Of a stretch of 64,000 bases of DNA, positions 26,274 to 35,840 are shown piece by piece. Numbering within the stretch: the first letter of the stretch is position 1; the number at the start of each line of letters is the position of its first letter. The position numbers and the translations under genes were made by a program. The stretch is taken from assembly GCA_030152305.1 (NCBI GenBank), contig JASKOM010000001.1, forward strand, positions 1 to 64,000, read 5' to 3'. Origin of the DNA: Campylobacterota bacterium. GTDB taxonomy: Bacteria; Campylobacterota; Campylobacteria; Campylobacterales; Thiovulaceae. A model generated the notes under the pieces. That model worked only from the letters and a program-made list of their open reading frames with translations, was not told the DNA's origin and searched no databases.

Positions 26274-26400
26274 ACCCGTCAAAAAACGAGCTGTCAAATT
26301 GTAAAAAAAAAACGGTTTTGTCAAATTGAGTTTTAATTTAATAAAGATTTAACAAAAATATATTTTATAAAAAAGTTGCATGTTATTTTTTTGTTAAGTT
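26274..26400 (-). promoter_or_regulatory. regulatory region shared with the TerD operon, copy 1
   Basis: Read toward the YkgJ-like gene it contains CAATTTGACAAAACCG, a T run of 10, ACAATTTGACAGC, then CGTTTTTTGACGGG. This matches 37482-37602 (upstream of terD) in the same orientation relative to its gene, with few mismatches in the ~55-base core; similarity extends to a TGCATGTTATTTTT block. The two CAATTTGA direct repeats could be operators, and the T run differs in length (10 versus 9). Confidence 0.65.
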
Positions 26401-26419
26401 GATTTGTGTTGATAAAATC

Positions 26420-26468
26420 AACGACATATAAATATAAAATATATGGCAACGGTCAAGTCTCGGAATAG
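26420..26468 (+). pseudogene. proA: displaced duplicate of the proA 3' end
   Basis: 37 bases (26420-26456) match the end of proA at 22711-22747 with two differences, in frame: TTYKYKIYGNGQ, then VSE and a TAG stop instead of IRN. The upstream proA sequence is absent. It lies next to the murJ end and carries a strong terminator over its stop, so it looks like the original proA end left behind when the 22.8-26.4 kb island came in. Confidence 0.75.
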
Positions 26469-26486
26469 CTTGAATTTAGCTATTCC
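26462..26486. terminator. terminator overlapping the displaced proA end
   Basis: GGAATAGCT, a 7-base loop, then AGCTATTCC: a perfect 9-bp stem. It lies between the displaced proA end and the murJ stop and probably serves both directions. Confidence 0.7.
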
Positions 26487-26499
26487 TGATTGATAAATA

Positions 26500-27900
26500 T
26501 TATTTAAATTCTAATAATAAACTTATTAATATAAACAAAATTATTATAAATCTTATTAATTCGATGTTTTTAATTATTTTATAAAATTTATCCCAACCAA
26601 ATTCATTAATTGTAAAAATTAATAATGCCAAACTGCTTAAAGTTGTTGAAAGTGCTAAACCACTTGCTCCCATTGAACCGCCAATCGATGACAAAAACAA
26701 AAACGAAAATATAATTTTTATAATTAACGAATATGTTGATATTTTTGCGGTTTCGATTGCTTTTTCATGTGCATAAAGCCATAATGAAAATAATTTTGCA
26801 ATTCCGTAAATCGTTAAACCTAATAAATAATATATTAATACTTGTGCTGTTTCTAATTTATCCGAACTATTAAAATTTCCTCGTTCGAATAATAATTCGA
26901 TTATTTTTTCTGCGAAAATAACACCAATAATTGTCGAAATCGTTAATAAATATAATAAAATCCAAAAGCCTTTTTTTAACATTTCGATTGCCATTTCTTG
27001 ACGATGCGATTTTATATATTTTGATATTCGTGGAAAAATTGCCATTGAAACGGCAAGAGCAAAAATTGCAAGTGGAAATTGAAATAATCTATTTGCGAAA
27101 TATAAATAACTTATTGCTCCAGTTGATAAAAATGATGCAATAACAGTATCTAAAAATGATGATATTTGTGTTGTGCTTCCGCCCCACATTGATAAAAAGA
27201 ATTTATTAAAAAAGCTTTTATTTTCATGTTTTACCTCATCGAATCTGTGCCATTTGAAAATTCCACCTATTGCAAATTTATTCATGTTTGTTAATTTCAA
27301 AGCGATGAGGTGAGCAATAATTTGAGCAATTCCACCCGCAACAACACCATAACTTAATGCAAAAACGATTTCTCGTTCTGTGTTACCTTTTGATAAAACT
27401 AAAGATATAATTAATGAAATATTTAACAAAGCAGTTGAATAAGCCGTCGTTGCAAAATGTTCTCGATAATGCAAAACAGAAGAAAAATATGTAACGATAA
27501 ATATTAATGGCAAATATAAAAAATTAATCACGACAAATATTTTTGCTTCTTCGACAGTTTGATCAGAAAAACCTGATGCAATTAATTTCGTAACTTCGCT
27601 ATCAAAAATAAAAACTAATATAGTCAAAATAGAAACAGCGATTAATAATTTATTAAAAATTGCACCAGAAAATAATATTTTTTGTTTAACTCGTGTAAAA
27701 GCGGGAATAAAAGTTTGAGTGAAAGCACCTTCGCCAAATATTCGTCTGAATAAATTTGGCAATTGAAAAGCGACGAAAAAAATATCTGAATAAATATTAA
27801 CACCGAGAATCGATGCGGTCATCATATCTCGAATCATGCCTGTTATTCGTGAAAATAAAATACCTGAACTATTACTAAAAATTGCTCGAAATAAATTCAT
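26500..27900 (-). CDS. murJ: lipid II flippase MurJ (MviN)
   Basis: 466 aa with about 13-14 membrane helices. Signature residues of the family: TRITGMIRDMMTA-type start (SRITGMIRD), PNLFRRIFGEGAFTQTFIPAF near 50, and the central LDTVIASFLSTGAISYLYFANRLFQFPLAIFA region. It moves lipid II across the inner membrane. It ends facing the displaced proA 3' end. Two octamer copies, one per strand. Confidence 0.93.
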   Translation of the reverse strand: MNLFRAIFSNSSGILFSRITGMIRDMMTASILGVNIYSDIFFVAFQLPNLFRRIFGEGAFTQTFIPAFTRVKQKILFSGAIFNKLLIAVSILTILVFIFDSEVTKLIASGFSDQTVEEAKIFVVINFLYLPLIFIVTYFSSVLHYREHFATTAYSTALLNISLIISLVLSKGNTEREIVFALSYGVVAGGIAQIIAHLIALKLTNMNKFAIGGIFKWHRFDEVKHENKSFFNKFFLSMWGGSTTQISSFLDTVIASFLSTGAISYLYFANRLFQFPLAIFALAVSMAIFPRISKYIKSHRQEMAIEMLKKGFWILLYLLTISTIIGVIFAEKIIELLFERGNFNSSDKLETAQVLIYYLLGLTIYGIAKLFSLWLYAHEKAIETAKISTYSLIIKIIFSFLFLSSIGGSMGASGLALSTTLSSLALLIFTINEFGWDKFYKIIKNIELIRFIIILFILISLLLEFK

Positions 27901-27908
27901 ATTATTTT

Positions 27909-28745
27909 TTATAAAACTACTAATTCATTTTCACGAACAGCAACACCAAGATCTATTCGAATAAAATTATTTAAATCAGAATCTTCGATATTTGAAATAT
28001 ATGCATATTCCATTTCGCCATCACTACCTTCAAGTTCGCGACCATATAACGAAACAATATTCAAAGTTTCAGAATGTTCATTATCGCGAATAATATTTTC
28101 GATATATTTTGTTCTAACGATTTCTTCAATGCCTTGTTCCCAAATTCGTTTATAAATTATTCCATCAATTTCGATTTGAAGTCCGCCAATTTTTGGATGA
28201 GTTTCTTCATCACCATCAAGCCAACTTTCCCATTCTCGAACTGTTCTCGGATTAATAATTTCATGATGAGTTAATAATTTAGCAACAGAAATTACACCGT
28301 TAATTAATTCAATTCTAAGAGTATAAAAATAAGTTTTGCTATCGATTCTATCGGCAACATAAACATTATAAATATGCAAATTATCATCTAATTTTATAGT
28401 TCCAATTGCTGTAATATAACCTTTGAGATGTTTTGGAATATTCATCAAGAATTTTCCACGATTAGCAATTAATCGATTGCTTACGGCTTCAAGATCAACG
28501 ACACCGCCTAATCTAACATCAAGCGGAAGTTCTTTAATTGGTCGTTTGCTTTTTTTATATCTTAAAAATACAAATAATGCTGTTCCTATTATTAAAATAG
28601 CAAAAACAGGAATTGCCGTGTGAATAGGTTTTGTTTGTTGAACAGTTGAATTTATATCTTCGCTTGAAGATATTTTTTCTTGTTGAGCTTCTAAATAGTT
28701 ATACACAAGAAATAAAATAAATATAATTTTTATGACATTTTTCAT
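27909..28745 (-). CDS. DUF2491 (YjfK-like) family membrane protein
   Basis: 278 aa from the ATG at 28745, which gives a proper signal segment (VIKIIFILFLVYNYLEA). A membrane helix follows (IPVFAILIIGTALFVFL). The soluble domain starts LDVRLGGVVDLEAVSNRL and has YITAIGTIKLDD, INPRTVREWESWLDG, IGGLQIEIDG and YKRIWEQG, resembling DUF2491 of the yjfIJK gene group. Function unknown. It starts eight bases after the upstream outer-membrane protein gene. Confidence 0.6.
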   Translation of the reverse strand: MKNVIKIIFILFLVYNYLEAQQEKISSSEDINSTVQQTKPIHTAIPVFAILIIGTALFVFLRYKKSKRPIKELPLDVRLGGVVDLEAVSNRLIANRGKFLMNIPKHLKGYITAIGTIKLDDNLHIYNVYVADRIDSKTYFYTLRIELINGVISVAKLLTHHEIINPRTVREWESWLDGDEETHPKIGGLQIEIDGIIYKRIWEQGIEEIVRTKYIENIIRDNEHSETLNIVSLYGRELEGSDGEMEYAYISNIEDSDLNNFIRIDLGVAVRENELVVL

Positions 28746-28752
28746 TAAATTT

Positions 28753-30387
28753 TTACCAATTGAAATCGAATCCGAAAGATGTTCTAAATGTTGAACCATA
28801 GCCAAATTTATCAGTTGGCATATAATCAAGATTTATTTCTCTTCCATTTTGTTCTAATGAACTATATTGATAAACAGGAAAATCGTAACTTATTTTCCAG
28901 AACCAGCCAAAATTATAAGATATCGTGGAACCTAAACCAAAAGCCAAACCGAGCGAATGTGAAAAAATACTTAATTTGCCATCTCCATAATTTTTAAGAG
29001 ATTCACCTCGAAGATCTTGTTGATTAAAATACCGAACATCATAATCTCCAAATCTACCGATTAAATTTAAATCAGCATCGATATATAAACCACCGATAAA
29101 TTTTTCAATTATCGAAATATTCGGATAATATCGATATTCTAAACCGATTTGATAGCCGTATAAATAACTAAAATTAATCGATTCGAAATTTTTATAACCA
29201 TTAACATCAGCAGTTTGATCTCCAATTGAACCAAGAGTTCGAAGCCAAACATCACCAAGCATTTTCGAGTTAAATATAAAACCTAAATTCGTAACAATTC
29301 CGCCAGTTAAAACTCTAACCGATAAAGGAGCTATTTTTTTACCGTCATTTACGATGTCAGAATAACCATAATTAATTGCCCCAGTTAATAAATAGCCTTG
29401 CCAATATGGAACTTTGACAGATTGAAAATTATTATCTGAATTATTTCGATTAATAATTTTGCCAACTACCTCATCACCGACGATATTTTTAACAAAACCA
29501 ACAGCAAATTTATCATCATCGATTTCAAAAATTAACGGCGATGATATTTTTAATTCACCATATTTTGCTAATTTTTTAAATTTAACAGTATCACCAATGA
29601 TATTTTCAAGAGGAGTCGAAGATTTAAATCGATCATCCATTTCGATATTTTTTAATAATTCGATAAGAGCTAATTTATAATTTTCCGAGAAAATATTTTT
29701 TAAATCTTCTGTTAATTGTATTGCATCAACAGGAAGCGATTTATATTTGCTATCAAACATATTTTTTGAATAAAGTGCTTTTATATTCGCAGTTGAACTA
29801 ATTCCGATATTTTTACCTTCGATATTTGCAATTGATTCATAAATATTTTTAGCTCGATTAAATTTATAAATTTCAGCTTCAAGAATTAAATCTAACGATG
29901 GTTCAACGACATAACCGTCATCTTTTCTGCTACCAATTGCACGAAATTCGATATCAGCTGATTTAACTCGAATATCCAATAAAAAACCTTTTTCATAAAT
30001 TAATTCTTGAAGTGTTTCTTTATTTGGATAGCTATTTTTCAAAGTTAAATTATTAGGAAAACTTTTTTTTAATAATTCAAGATTTTGATCTTTAGTTTTT
30101 AAAGTTAATAGTTTATTAGTTGTTTCAACTTGATGCAAATAATCTTTCATGATTTCTTTCGAAACATTTTTTTCAACATCTTTTAAATAATTAGCTTTTA
30201 GATTAATAATAAGTTTTTTGTTTTCGTTACAGCTATCTCGACAATCTAATAACGATGAATTCGAAACAAGATCTCGTTCAAAATCGTCAATGATAATAAA
30301 TAATGGTTCTTGGGCTTTGATTATATTTTTATCGATTTCACCAGATATTAAAAATATTGGCACAGCATAAACTATATATTTCCACAC
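28753..30387 (-). CDS. outer-membrane beta-barrel protein, unknown function
   Basis: 544 aa. Signal-like N-terminus (YIVYAVPIFLISG). Residues ~20-310 are a periplasmic domain with a CRDSC pair near 50. From about 330 the sequence alternates in beta-strand fashion (GYLLTGAINYGYSD, TGGIVTNLGFIFN, YQIGLEYRYYPN) and ends FGFDFNW, the aromatic C-terminal signature of outer-membrane barrels. It precedes the DUF2491-like gene, which may be its partner. One octamer copy (GDEVVGK). Confidence 0.6.
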   Translation of the reverse strand: MWKYIVYAVPIFLISGEIDKNIIKAQEPLFIIIDDFERDLVSNSSLLDCRDSCNENKKLIINLKANYLKDVEKNVSKEIMKDYLHQVETTNKLLTLKTKDQNLELLKKSFPNNLTLKNSYPNKETLQELIYEKGFLLDIRVKSADIEFRAIGSRKDDGYVVEPSLDLILEAEIYKFNRAKNIYESIANIEGKNIGISSTANIKALYSKNMFDSKYKSLPVDAIQLTEDLKNIFSENYKLALIELLKNIEMDDRFKSSTPLENIIGDTVKFKKLAKYGELKISSPLIFEIDDDKFAVGFVKNIVGDEVVGKIINRNNSDNNFQSVKVPYWQGYLLTGAINYGYSDIVNDGKKIAPLSVRVLTGGIVTNLGFIFNSKMLGDVWLRTLGSIGDQTADVNGYKNFESINFSYLYGYQIGLEYRYYPNISIIEKFIGGLYIDADLNLIGRFGDYDVRYFNQQDLRGESLKNYGDGKLSIFSHSLGLAFGLGSTISYNFGWFWKISYDFPVYQYSSLEQNGREINLDYMPTDKFGYGSTFRTSFGFDFNW

Positions 30388-30400
30388 AGCTTATTTTCTC

Positions 30401-31618
30401 CTAATTTAATTTTAAATTTTTAATATATTCTCTAAATTGAGAACCTCGATCTTCGTAAGATTTAAATTGATCAAAACTTGCTGAAGCGGGAGATAAAACA
30501 GCAACTGTATTAATACCGTCATGTTCTTTTGACATTAAATCAATTGCATTTTTCATATTCATAGCATCTATATAATAGATATTATATTTATTTGCTAGTT
30601 CGCTAACTTTATTCATGCTTTTACCGATTGAGAAAATTTTTATATTTAATTCTGTGAAAATTTTAAACATTTGATTCCAATCAGCATTTTTATCTTCACC
30701 GCCGAGAATTAATAATAATTTTTTATTTTTATCAAAACCTTCGATAAAAGCAAGAGTCGAATCTGGATTTGTTGCTTTGCTGTCATTTATCCAGATTCTG
30801 CCAGACTGATCAATAATTTCTTCTTGACGATGAGGTGCTTTAATAAACGAGTTAATTTTTTCGTAATCGACCTCATCAAACAAAACTTTCACAGTAGCAA
30901 GAGCGAGTAACGAATTTAATAAAAATTTGCCTTTGAATTTAATTTTATTAATATCTAAATCAAATCGTTTAGCCAAATCATCGATATCTCGATAGCCGAT
31001 AACATAACCGTCTGTATCGATATGAGAATATTGTTCTGGAACAATGGCAACTTCACCTTCGCGAAGAGTTTTTAACGGTTTTAATTTGCTTTTTTCATAT
31101 TCTTCAAATGAACCATGCCAACTTGCATGATCATCAGTAATTGGAAGAAGAACATAAAAATTTGGCGAAGCAATATTCGAATAATGCAAATTAAACGAAC
31201 TTGTTTCAAGAACCCAAATATTTGCATTTTGAGAAAGTTCGCCAAGTGGAACACCAATATTTCCACCGCTGACTGCACCACGATCGGCTAACAAATGAGT
31301 AATCATGCTTGTCGTTGTTGTTTTTCCATTTGTTCCACTAATCCAAATCGAATAAGGCATTTTATTATTTAAAGCAAATAAATCATATTCGCTATATATA
31401 TTTTCGCCAAATTTTTTTACAATTTCGTGATACGGTGGAATTGCTGGAGTTGGAACTAAAAAATCGTTCTCATTTAATTCAATTGGAAATTTAGAAGTGT
31501 GCTGACAAATCAAATTATTATCTTTTATTTCTTTGTCATCATAAATTTCATTAATACCAAAAGTTTTTGCAATTGCTTTTGTTGTTTTGCCACAACCCAA
31601 AAGATAAAGTTTCTTCAA
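30401..31618 (-). CDS. murD: UDP-N-acetylmuramoylalanine--D-glutamate ligase MurD
   Basis: 405 aa, TTG start after AAGGGAA. It adds D-Glu to UDP-MurNAc-L-Ala. The ATP site ISGTNGKTTTTSMI is at residues ~93-106; further motifs are ETSSFNL, DDHASWHGSFEEYEKSK and NDSKATNPDST. Somewhat short for the family (usual ~400-450). Two octamer copies. Confidence 0.94.
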   Translation of the reverse strand: MKKLYLLGCGKTTKAIAKTFGINEIYDDKEIKDNNLICQHTSKFPIELNENDFLVPTPAIPPYHEIVKKFGENIYSEYDLFALNNKMPYSIWISGTNGKTTTTSMITHLLADRGAVSGGNIGVPLGELSQNANIWVLETSSFNLHYSNIASPNFYVLLPITDDHASWHGSFEEYEKSKLKPLKTLREGEVAIVPEQYSHIDTDGYVIGYRDIDDLAKRFDLDINKIKFKGKFLLNSLLALATVKVLFDEVDYEKINSFIKAPHRQEEIIDQSGRIWINDSKATNPDSTLAFIEGFDKNKKLLLILGGEDKNADWNQMFKIFTELNIKIFSIGKSMNKVSELANKYNIYYIDAMNMKNAIDLMSKEHDGINTVAVLSPASASFDQFKSYEDRGSQFREYIKNLKLN

Positions 31619-31706
31619 AAAATTCCCTTATAATAAAGCTATATCAAAATTATTGTATCTAATATTTTTAATGATATTTACTTTTATTGGAAATTGCAAA
31701 AAGTTA

Positions 31707-31734
31707 TATTCCGTGTCGTAAAAAACCACGGAAT
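31707..31734. repeat. dispersed palindromic element, copy D
   Basis: TATTCCGTG, an A-rich spacer, then CACGGAATA. It shares the TTCCGTG...CACGGAA arms with copy A and lies in the 266-base gap upstream of murD. That gap also contains one octamer at 31771 but no gene. Confidence 0.45.
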
Positions 31735-31884
31735 AAATAAAATTTAAATTAATTAATTTGTCTTTTTGTCGATGAGGTAATTTCTAATTTTTGTCAAAAA
31801 TTCATCTTTGTGAGCATTATTTAAACTTAAATATAACCATATTTTACATTTTCGATAAATTCATGATTTATTAACATATATTTC

Positions 31885-33006
31885 TCAAATATATTTTTTT
31901 AAAATATTCAAAGCCTCTCGAACTTTTTCGCTTTCTTCAACAAGAGCAACTCGAATAAAATTTTCACCAGCTCCATTTCGTCCAAGATATCGCCCCGGTA
32001 AAACTTTCAAATTCTCATTTCGATATAAATCGATCGTTGTTTGCAAATCATTTTTTACAGGTAACCATAAATAAAAAGTTGCCTCCGTTTCGATTTCGAG
32101 AATTTCTTTTGCCAATTTCAAATTTTCTCGATAAACCGCCCGAATTTTTTCAGCATGAACCTCATCGTTCCAAGCTTCAGCACTTGCCATTTGCAAAGGC
32201 AACGGAATCGCAGTTCCCAAATATGTTCGATATTGACCATAATCTCGCAAAATATTTTCATCACCAGCAATAAAACCGCTTCGCAATCCCGGAGCTGAAG
32301 ATCTTTTCGAAATCGAATTTATCGCCAAAATATTTTTAAAATCAGCGATGTCCATATCTCGAGCAACTTCCAAAATCGATAACGGCTTATTTTTTTCGTC
32401 TATATAAATTTCAGAATAACATTCATCATTCATAATAACAAAATTATATTTTCTCGATAATTCGATCCAATGTTCAAACTCTTTTCTCGATAAAGTCGAA
32501 GCCGTTGGATTATTTGGAAAATTCAAAATAACTAAATGCGAATTTGCTAATTCGTTTTCATCAATTTCAGGACGAAAATTATTTTTAGGATTTAAATTTA
32601 TATGATGAACTTTCGCTCGTGAAGCAATTGCCGAACCTTCATAAATTTGATAAAACGGATTCGTAAAAGCTATTTTTGGCTCTTTTTTATCAAATAATAA
32701 AAACTGCGGAAAATTAAACAAAACTTCTCGAGTGCCAAAAGTTGGAATTAATTCGCTATTTTTTAATTCGACATCGAATCTTTTTTTGACGAAATTAATC
32801 ATCGAATTTTTTAAAATATCTTCACCTGCACTTTTTGGATATTTTCGCAATAACGAAGTCGTATTTTTTAATCGACTTTGAATAATTTCAGGAGTTTCAA
32901 ATTGTGGCTCACCAATCGTTAAATCAATCGCCTTTTTATTCGAATTTGGCTGAACAGAAATTAATAATTCTCGTAATTTCTCAAACGGATATTTTTCAAA
33001 TTGCAT
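31885..33006 (-). CDS. dapC: succinyldiaminopimelate aminotransferase (DapC type)
   Basis: 373 aa fold-type I PLP aminotransferase. The PLP lysine is in SISKRSSAPGLRSGF (near 233); NFPNNPTAST is near 155 and the binding Asp in NDECYSEIY near 195. The KRSSAPGLRSGF form fits the DapC-like enzymes used for lysine/diaminopimelate synthesis in this phylum. Substrate is inferred. Confidence 0.82.
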   Translation of the reverse strand: MQFEKYPFEKLRELLISVQPNSNKKAIDLTIGEPQFETPEIIQSRLKNTTSLLRKYPKSAGEDILKNSMINFVKKRFDVELKNSELIPTFGTREVLFNFPQFLLFDKKEPKIAFTNPFYQIYEGSAIASRAKVHHINLNPKNNFRPEIDENELANSHLVILNFPNNPTASTLSRKEFEHWIELSRKYNFVIMNDECYSEIYIDEKNKPLSILEVARDMDIADFKNILAINSISKRSSAPGLRSGFIAGDENILRDYGQYRTYLGTAIPLPLQMASAEAWNDEVHAEKIRAVYRENLKLAKEILEIETEATFYLWLPVKNDLQTTIDLYRNENLKVLPGRYLGRNGAGENFIRVALVEESEKVREALNILKKYI

Positions 33007-33024
33007 TATATTTTTTTCCTTTAA

Positions 33025-33411
33025 TTAACAACAATTGCCATATATATTTAACGAAATATTTTTTATTTCGCCTGTTAAATTTTGAATTTTCACAGAAACC
33101 TCATCACCAAATTTTAAATCTCGAACATTGCCACATTCTGAACATATAAAATGTGGATGTTCATCAAATGAGATTTCATATTTATTTTTATGATTCGGAA
33201 TAGCGATTTCACGGATAATTTCGTTATCAAGAAATTGACCAACATTTTTATATAAAGTCGAAAGTGAAATCGCTGGAAATTCATTTTTTAAATTTACATA
33301 AAGCTGATCAATATCGATATGTCCTTTTTCACGAATAATTTTCATCATCGTTAATCTTTGCGGAGTAACTTTTAATTTATGCTCTTTCAAAATAGACATT
33401 AATAATTTCAT
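33025..33411 (-). CDS. Fur-family transcriptional regulator (PerR-like)
   Basis: 128 aa. Winged helix at residues 1-80 (LKEHKLKVTPQRLTMMKII). The dimer domain has HPHFICSECGNVRDL with one CxxC (near 97-100), and the chain ends GNCC, which could supply the second Cys pair. The peroxide sensor PerR is the closest guess, but Fur or Zur cannot be excluded. It lies 18 bases upstream of dapC. One octamer (GDEVSVK). Confidence 0.82.
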   Translation of the reverse strand: MKLLMSILKEHKLKVTPQRLTMMKIIREKGHIDIDQLYVNLKNEFPAISLSTLYKNVGQFLDNEIIREIAIPNHKNKYEISFDEHPHFICSECGNVRDLKFGDEVSVKIQNLTGEIKNISLNIYGNCC

Positions 33412-33420
33412 ATTTTTTAT

Positions 33421-35835
33421 TTACCCGAGACTATTTTGCAAAAAAGTTTTTAACTCTTCCATTTCTAATTCAAGAATCGAAAGATCAGGACCTTCTAATA
33501 AAATTCGTAATAAATTTTCAGTTCCAGAATATCTAACAAGATGTCTGATTTTATAACTTTCAACTTTTGAGATTAAATTATTAAAACCGTCAATTTTATC
33601 AAGCGGGATTTTTTTAGCAATTTTTATATTTTCATTTAATTGCGGATATAATTTAAACGGTCGTAATAAACTACTTGCTTTTTCACCTGTTTTTATTAAA
33701 TAAGCGAGAATTTGCAAACCTGTTAATAAACCGTCGCCAGTTTTTGCAAAATCAGAAACGATAATATGTCCGCTTTGCTCACCGCCAAAATTACAATTTT
33801 CTTTTTGCATCATGTCTAAAACATATTTATCGCCAACATTCGATCTATTTAATTTCAAACCCATATTTTTTAAATAATCTTCTAATGCACTATTGCTCAT
33901 CAAAGTAGCAACGATACAATTTGACGACAGCATTTTTTCATCAAATAAATATTTCGATAATGCCCCGATGAGGTGATCGCCATGAACTGTTTCGCCTCGT
34001 TCATCAACAATAACAACACGATCAGCATCGCCATCAAGTGCAAGACCAATATCAGCTCGATATTTTTTTACTTCGATTGCAAGTTGTTGCGGATGAATCG
34101 CACCGCAATTATCATTTATATTTGATCCATTTGGCGATTTATTTATCGTAATAACTTCTGCTCCAAGCTCTTCAAGAACTGTTGGTCCAACTTTATAACC
34201 TGCACCGTTTGCCGCATCAAGAACAACTCGCAAACCTCGCAAACTTATCATTTTTGGAAACGAATGTTTAAGATGAACGATATATCTTCCAATAACATCA
34301 TCGATTCTTTTTGAAGAACCTATTTTTTGATCAACTTGCTGACTATTTTCGATTAATTCATCATCGAAATATATTTTTTCGATTTCTCGTTCAAGCTCTT
34401 CGGAAAGCTTATTTCCCATTGAATCAAAAAATTTAATTCCGTTATCACTAAAATGATTATGCGATGCACTTATCATAATTCCTGCATCACATCGCATATC
34501 TTCAGTTAAAAAAGCAATTGCTGGAGTTGGCATTGGACCAATTTGCATAACATCGTAACCAACTGCCGTTAAACCGCTAACAATCGCATCTTCAATCATA
34601 TAACCGCTTAACCGTGTATCTTTTCCGAGTAATATTTTTCCTGTTTTTCGTTCTCGTTTAAAAAATATTCCCGCCGCCATTGCAATTTTTAAAGCCATTG
34701 AAGCTGTTAAAAACTTACCTGCTTTTCCACGAATTCCATCAGTTCCGAAAAGTTTCATTTTTATTTCGTTCTCCATATTAATATTATTTTTATATTTTTT
34801 ATTAAAAATTTCCATTGTTTGAGAAAGAATTCTATTATTTTTTTCATTTTTTAATATATTATCTTGAAGCCAAATTGCATGTTTAATAATTAAATAACTA
34901 GAATAAATTTCAAAAACGACATCGGCTAATTTATTTAAATTTGGCTCAATTTTTTTTAATAAATTCAAAGCCAGATATAAATCATCTTTATCTCGAATAA
35001 ATTTATAAATTTCAATAATATTAATATTTTTTTTATTTTTAACTAAACCAATAAAAACAGTTCTAAAAACATGAGAAAAATGAACAATATAATTTGTAAG
35101 CGAAAGTTTATTTTTTAATAAATCAGGTGAAATATTTATACTTAAAATTGCAATGACCTCATCGAAAGACCATTTATTAATTTTCGAAAAATAATATAAA
35201 TCATGTTCTGAAATATATGGAAAAATTTCAGACATGACATTTAATTCAAATAAAGTCTCAAAAAATATAAAAACATTGCCTTTGTCAGAAACTTTTTTTA
35301 ATTCTAAATTTACTCGTTCGCGAGTTAAACTTTTTAATTCGCCCGAATCGACAATTTCGCTAATTAATTTTTTTGTTTCTGGAGCAATTATAAAATTATC
35401 AGGCAAAGTGGCACGAAAACGGGCAATTCGCAAAACCCGAAGAGGATCTTCTTTAAAAGCTTCAGTCGTATGTCTTAATATTTTTAATTCGAGATCTTTT
35501 TGTCCATTAAAAGGATCGATGAGGTCGCCGTTTTCATCTTCAGCGATCGAATTAATCGTTAAATCACGACGAGCTAAATCTTCAAATAGCGAAATTTGAT
35601 CGATATTAAATTCGAAACCGTTATAACCTTTTGAGACTTTTTTTTCTCGCCTAGCAAGAGCATATTCTTCTTTTGTATCAGGATGCAAATAAACAGGAAA
35701 CTGATTACCGACCAAGATAAAACCGAGAGTTTTCATTTTGTGATGAGTTGCACCAACAACAACCCAATCAGAATCATTTGATTTTAAACCAAGAAGCCGA
35801 TCTCTCACGGCTCCACCAACACGATAAATTTTCAT
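33421..35835 (-). CDS. glmM: fusion: CCA tRNA nucleotidyltransferase + phosphoglucosamine mutase GlmM
   Basis: 804 aa in one open frame. Residues 1-~352 are a class II CCA-adding enzyme: [20 protein letters not shown] with the catalytic Asp pair, [30 protein letters not shown] and [12 protein letters not shown]. It resembles the gammaproteobacterial type but has no clear HD domain. Residues ~360-804 are complete Glm[23 protein letters not shown] with the phospho-serine, [36 protein letters not shown]. GlmM could also start alone at ATG 34758, which has GGAG upstream and would give the usual 445 aa. No stop separates the two. Four octamer copies lie inside. Confidence 0.85.
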   Translation of the reverse strand: MKIYRVGGAVRDRLLGLKSNDSDWVVVGATHHKMKTLGFILVGNQFPVYLHPDTKEEYALARREKKVSKGYNGFEFNIDQISLFEDLARRDLTINSIAEDENGDLIDPFNGQKDLELKILRHTTEAFKEDPLRVLRIARFRATLPDNFIIAPETKKLISEIVDSGELKSLTRERVNLELKKVSDKGNVFIFFETLFELNVMSEIFPYISEHDLYYFSKINKWSFDEVIAILSINISPDLLKNKLSLTNYIVHFSHVFRTVFIGLVKNKKNINIIEIYKFIRDKDDLYLALNLLKKIEPNLNKLADVVFEIYSSYLIIKHAIWLQDNILKNEKNNRILSQTMEIFNKKYKNNINMENEIKMKLFGTDGIRGKAGKFLTASMALKIAMAAGIFFKRERKTGKILLGKDTRLSGYMIEDAIVSGLTAVGYDVMQIGPMPTPAIAFLTEDMRCDAGIMISASHNHFSDNGIKFFDSMGNKLSEELEREIEKIYFDDELIENSQQVDQKIGSSKRIDDVIGRYIVHLKHSFPKMISLRGLRVVLDAANGAGYKVGPTVLEELGAEVITINKSPNGSNINDNCGAIHPQQLAIEVKKYRADIGLALDGDADRVVIVDERGETVHGDHLIGALSKYLFDEKMLSSNCIVATLMSNSALEDYLKNMGLKLNRSNVGDKYVLDMMQKENCNFGGEQSGHIIVSDFAKTGDGLLTGLQILAYLIKTGEKASSLLRPFKLYPQLNENIKIAKKIPLDKIDGFNNLISKVESYKIRHLVRYSGTENLLRILLEGPDLSILELEMEELKTFLQNSLG

Positions 35836-35840
35836 ATATT

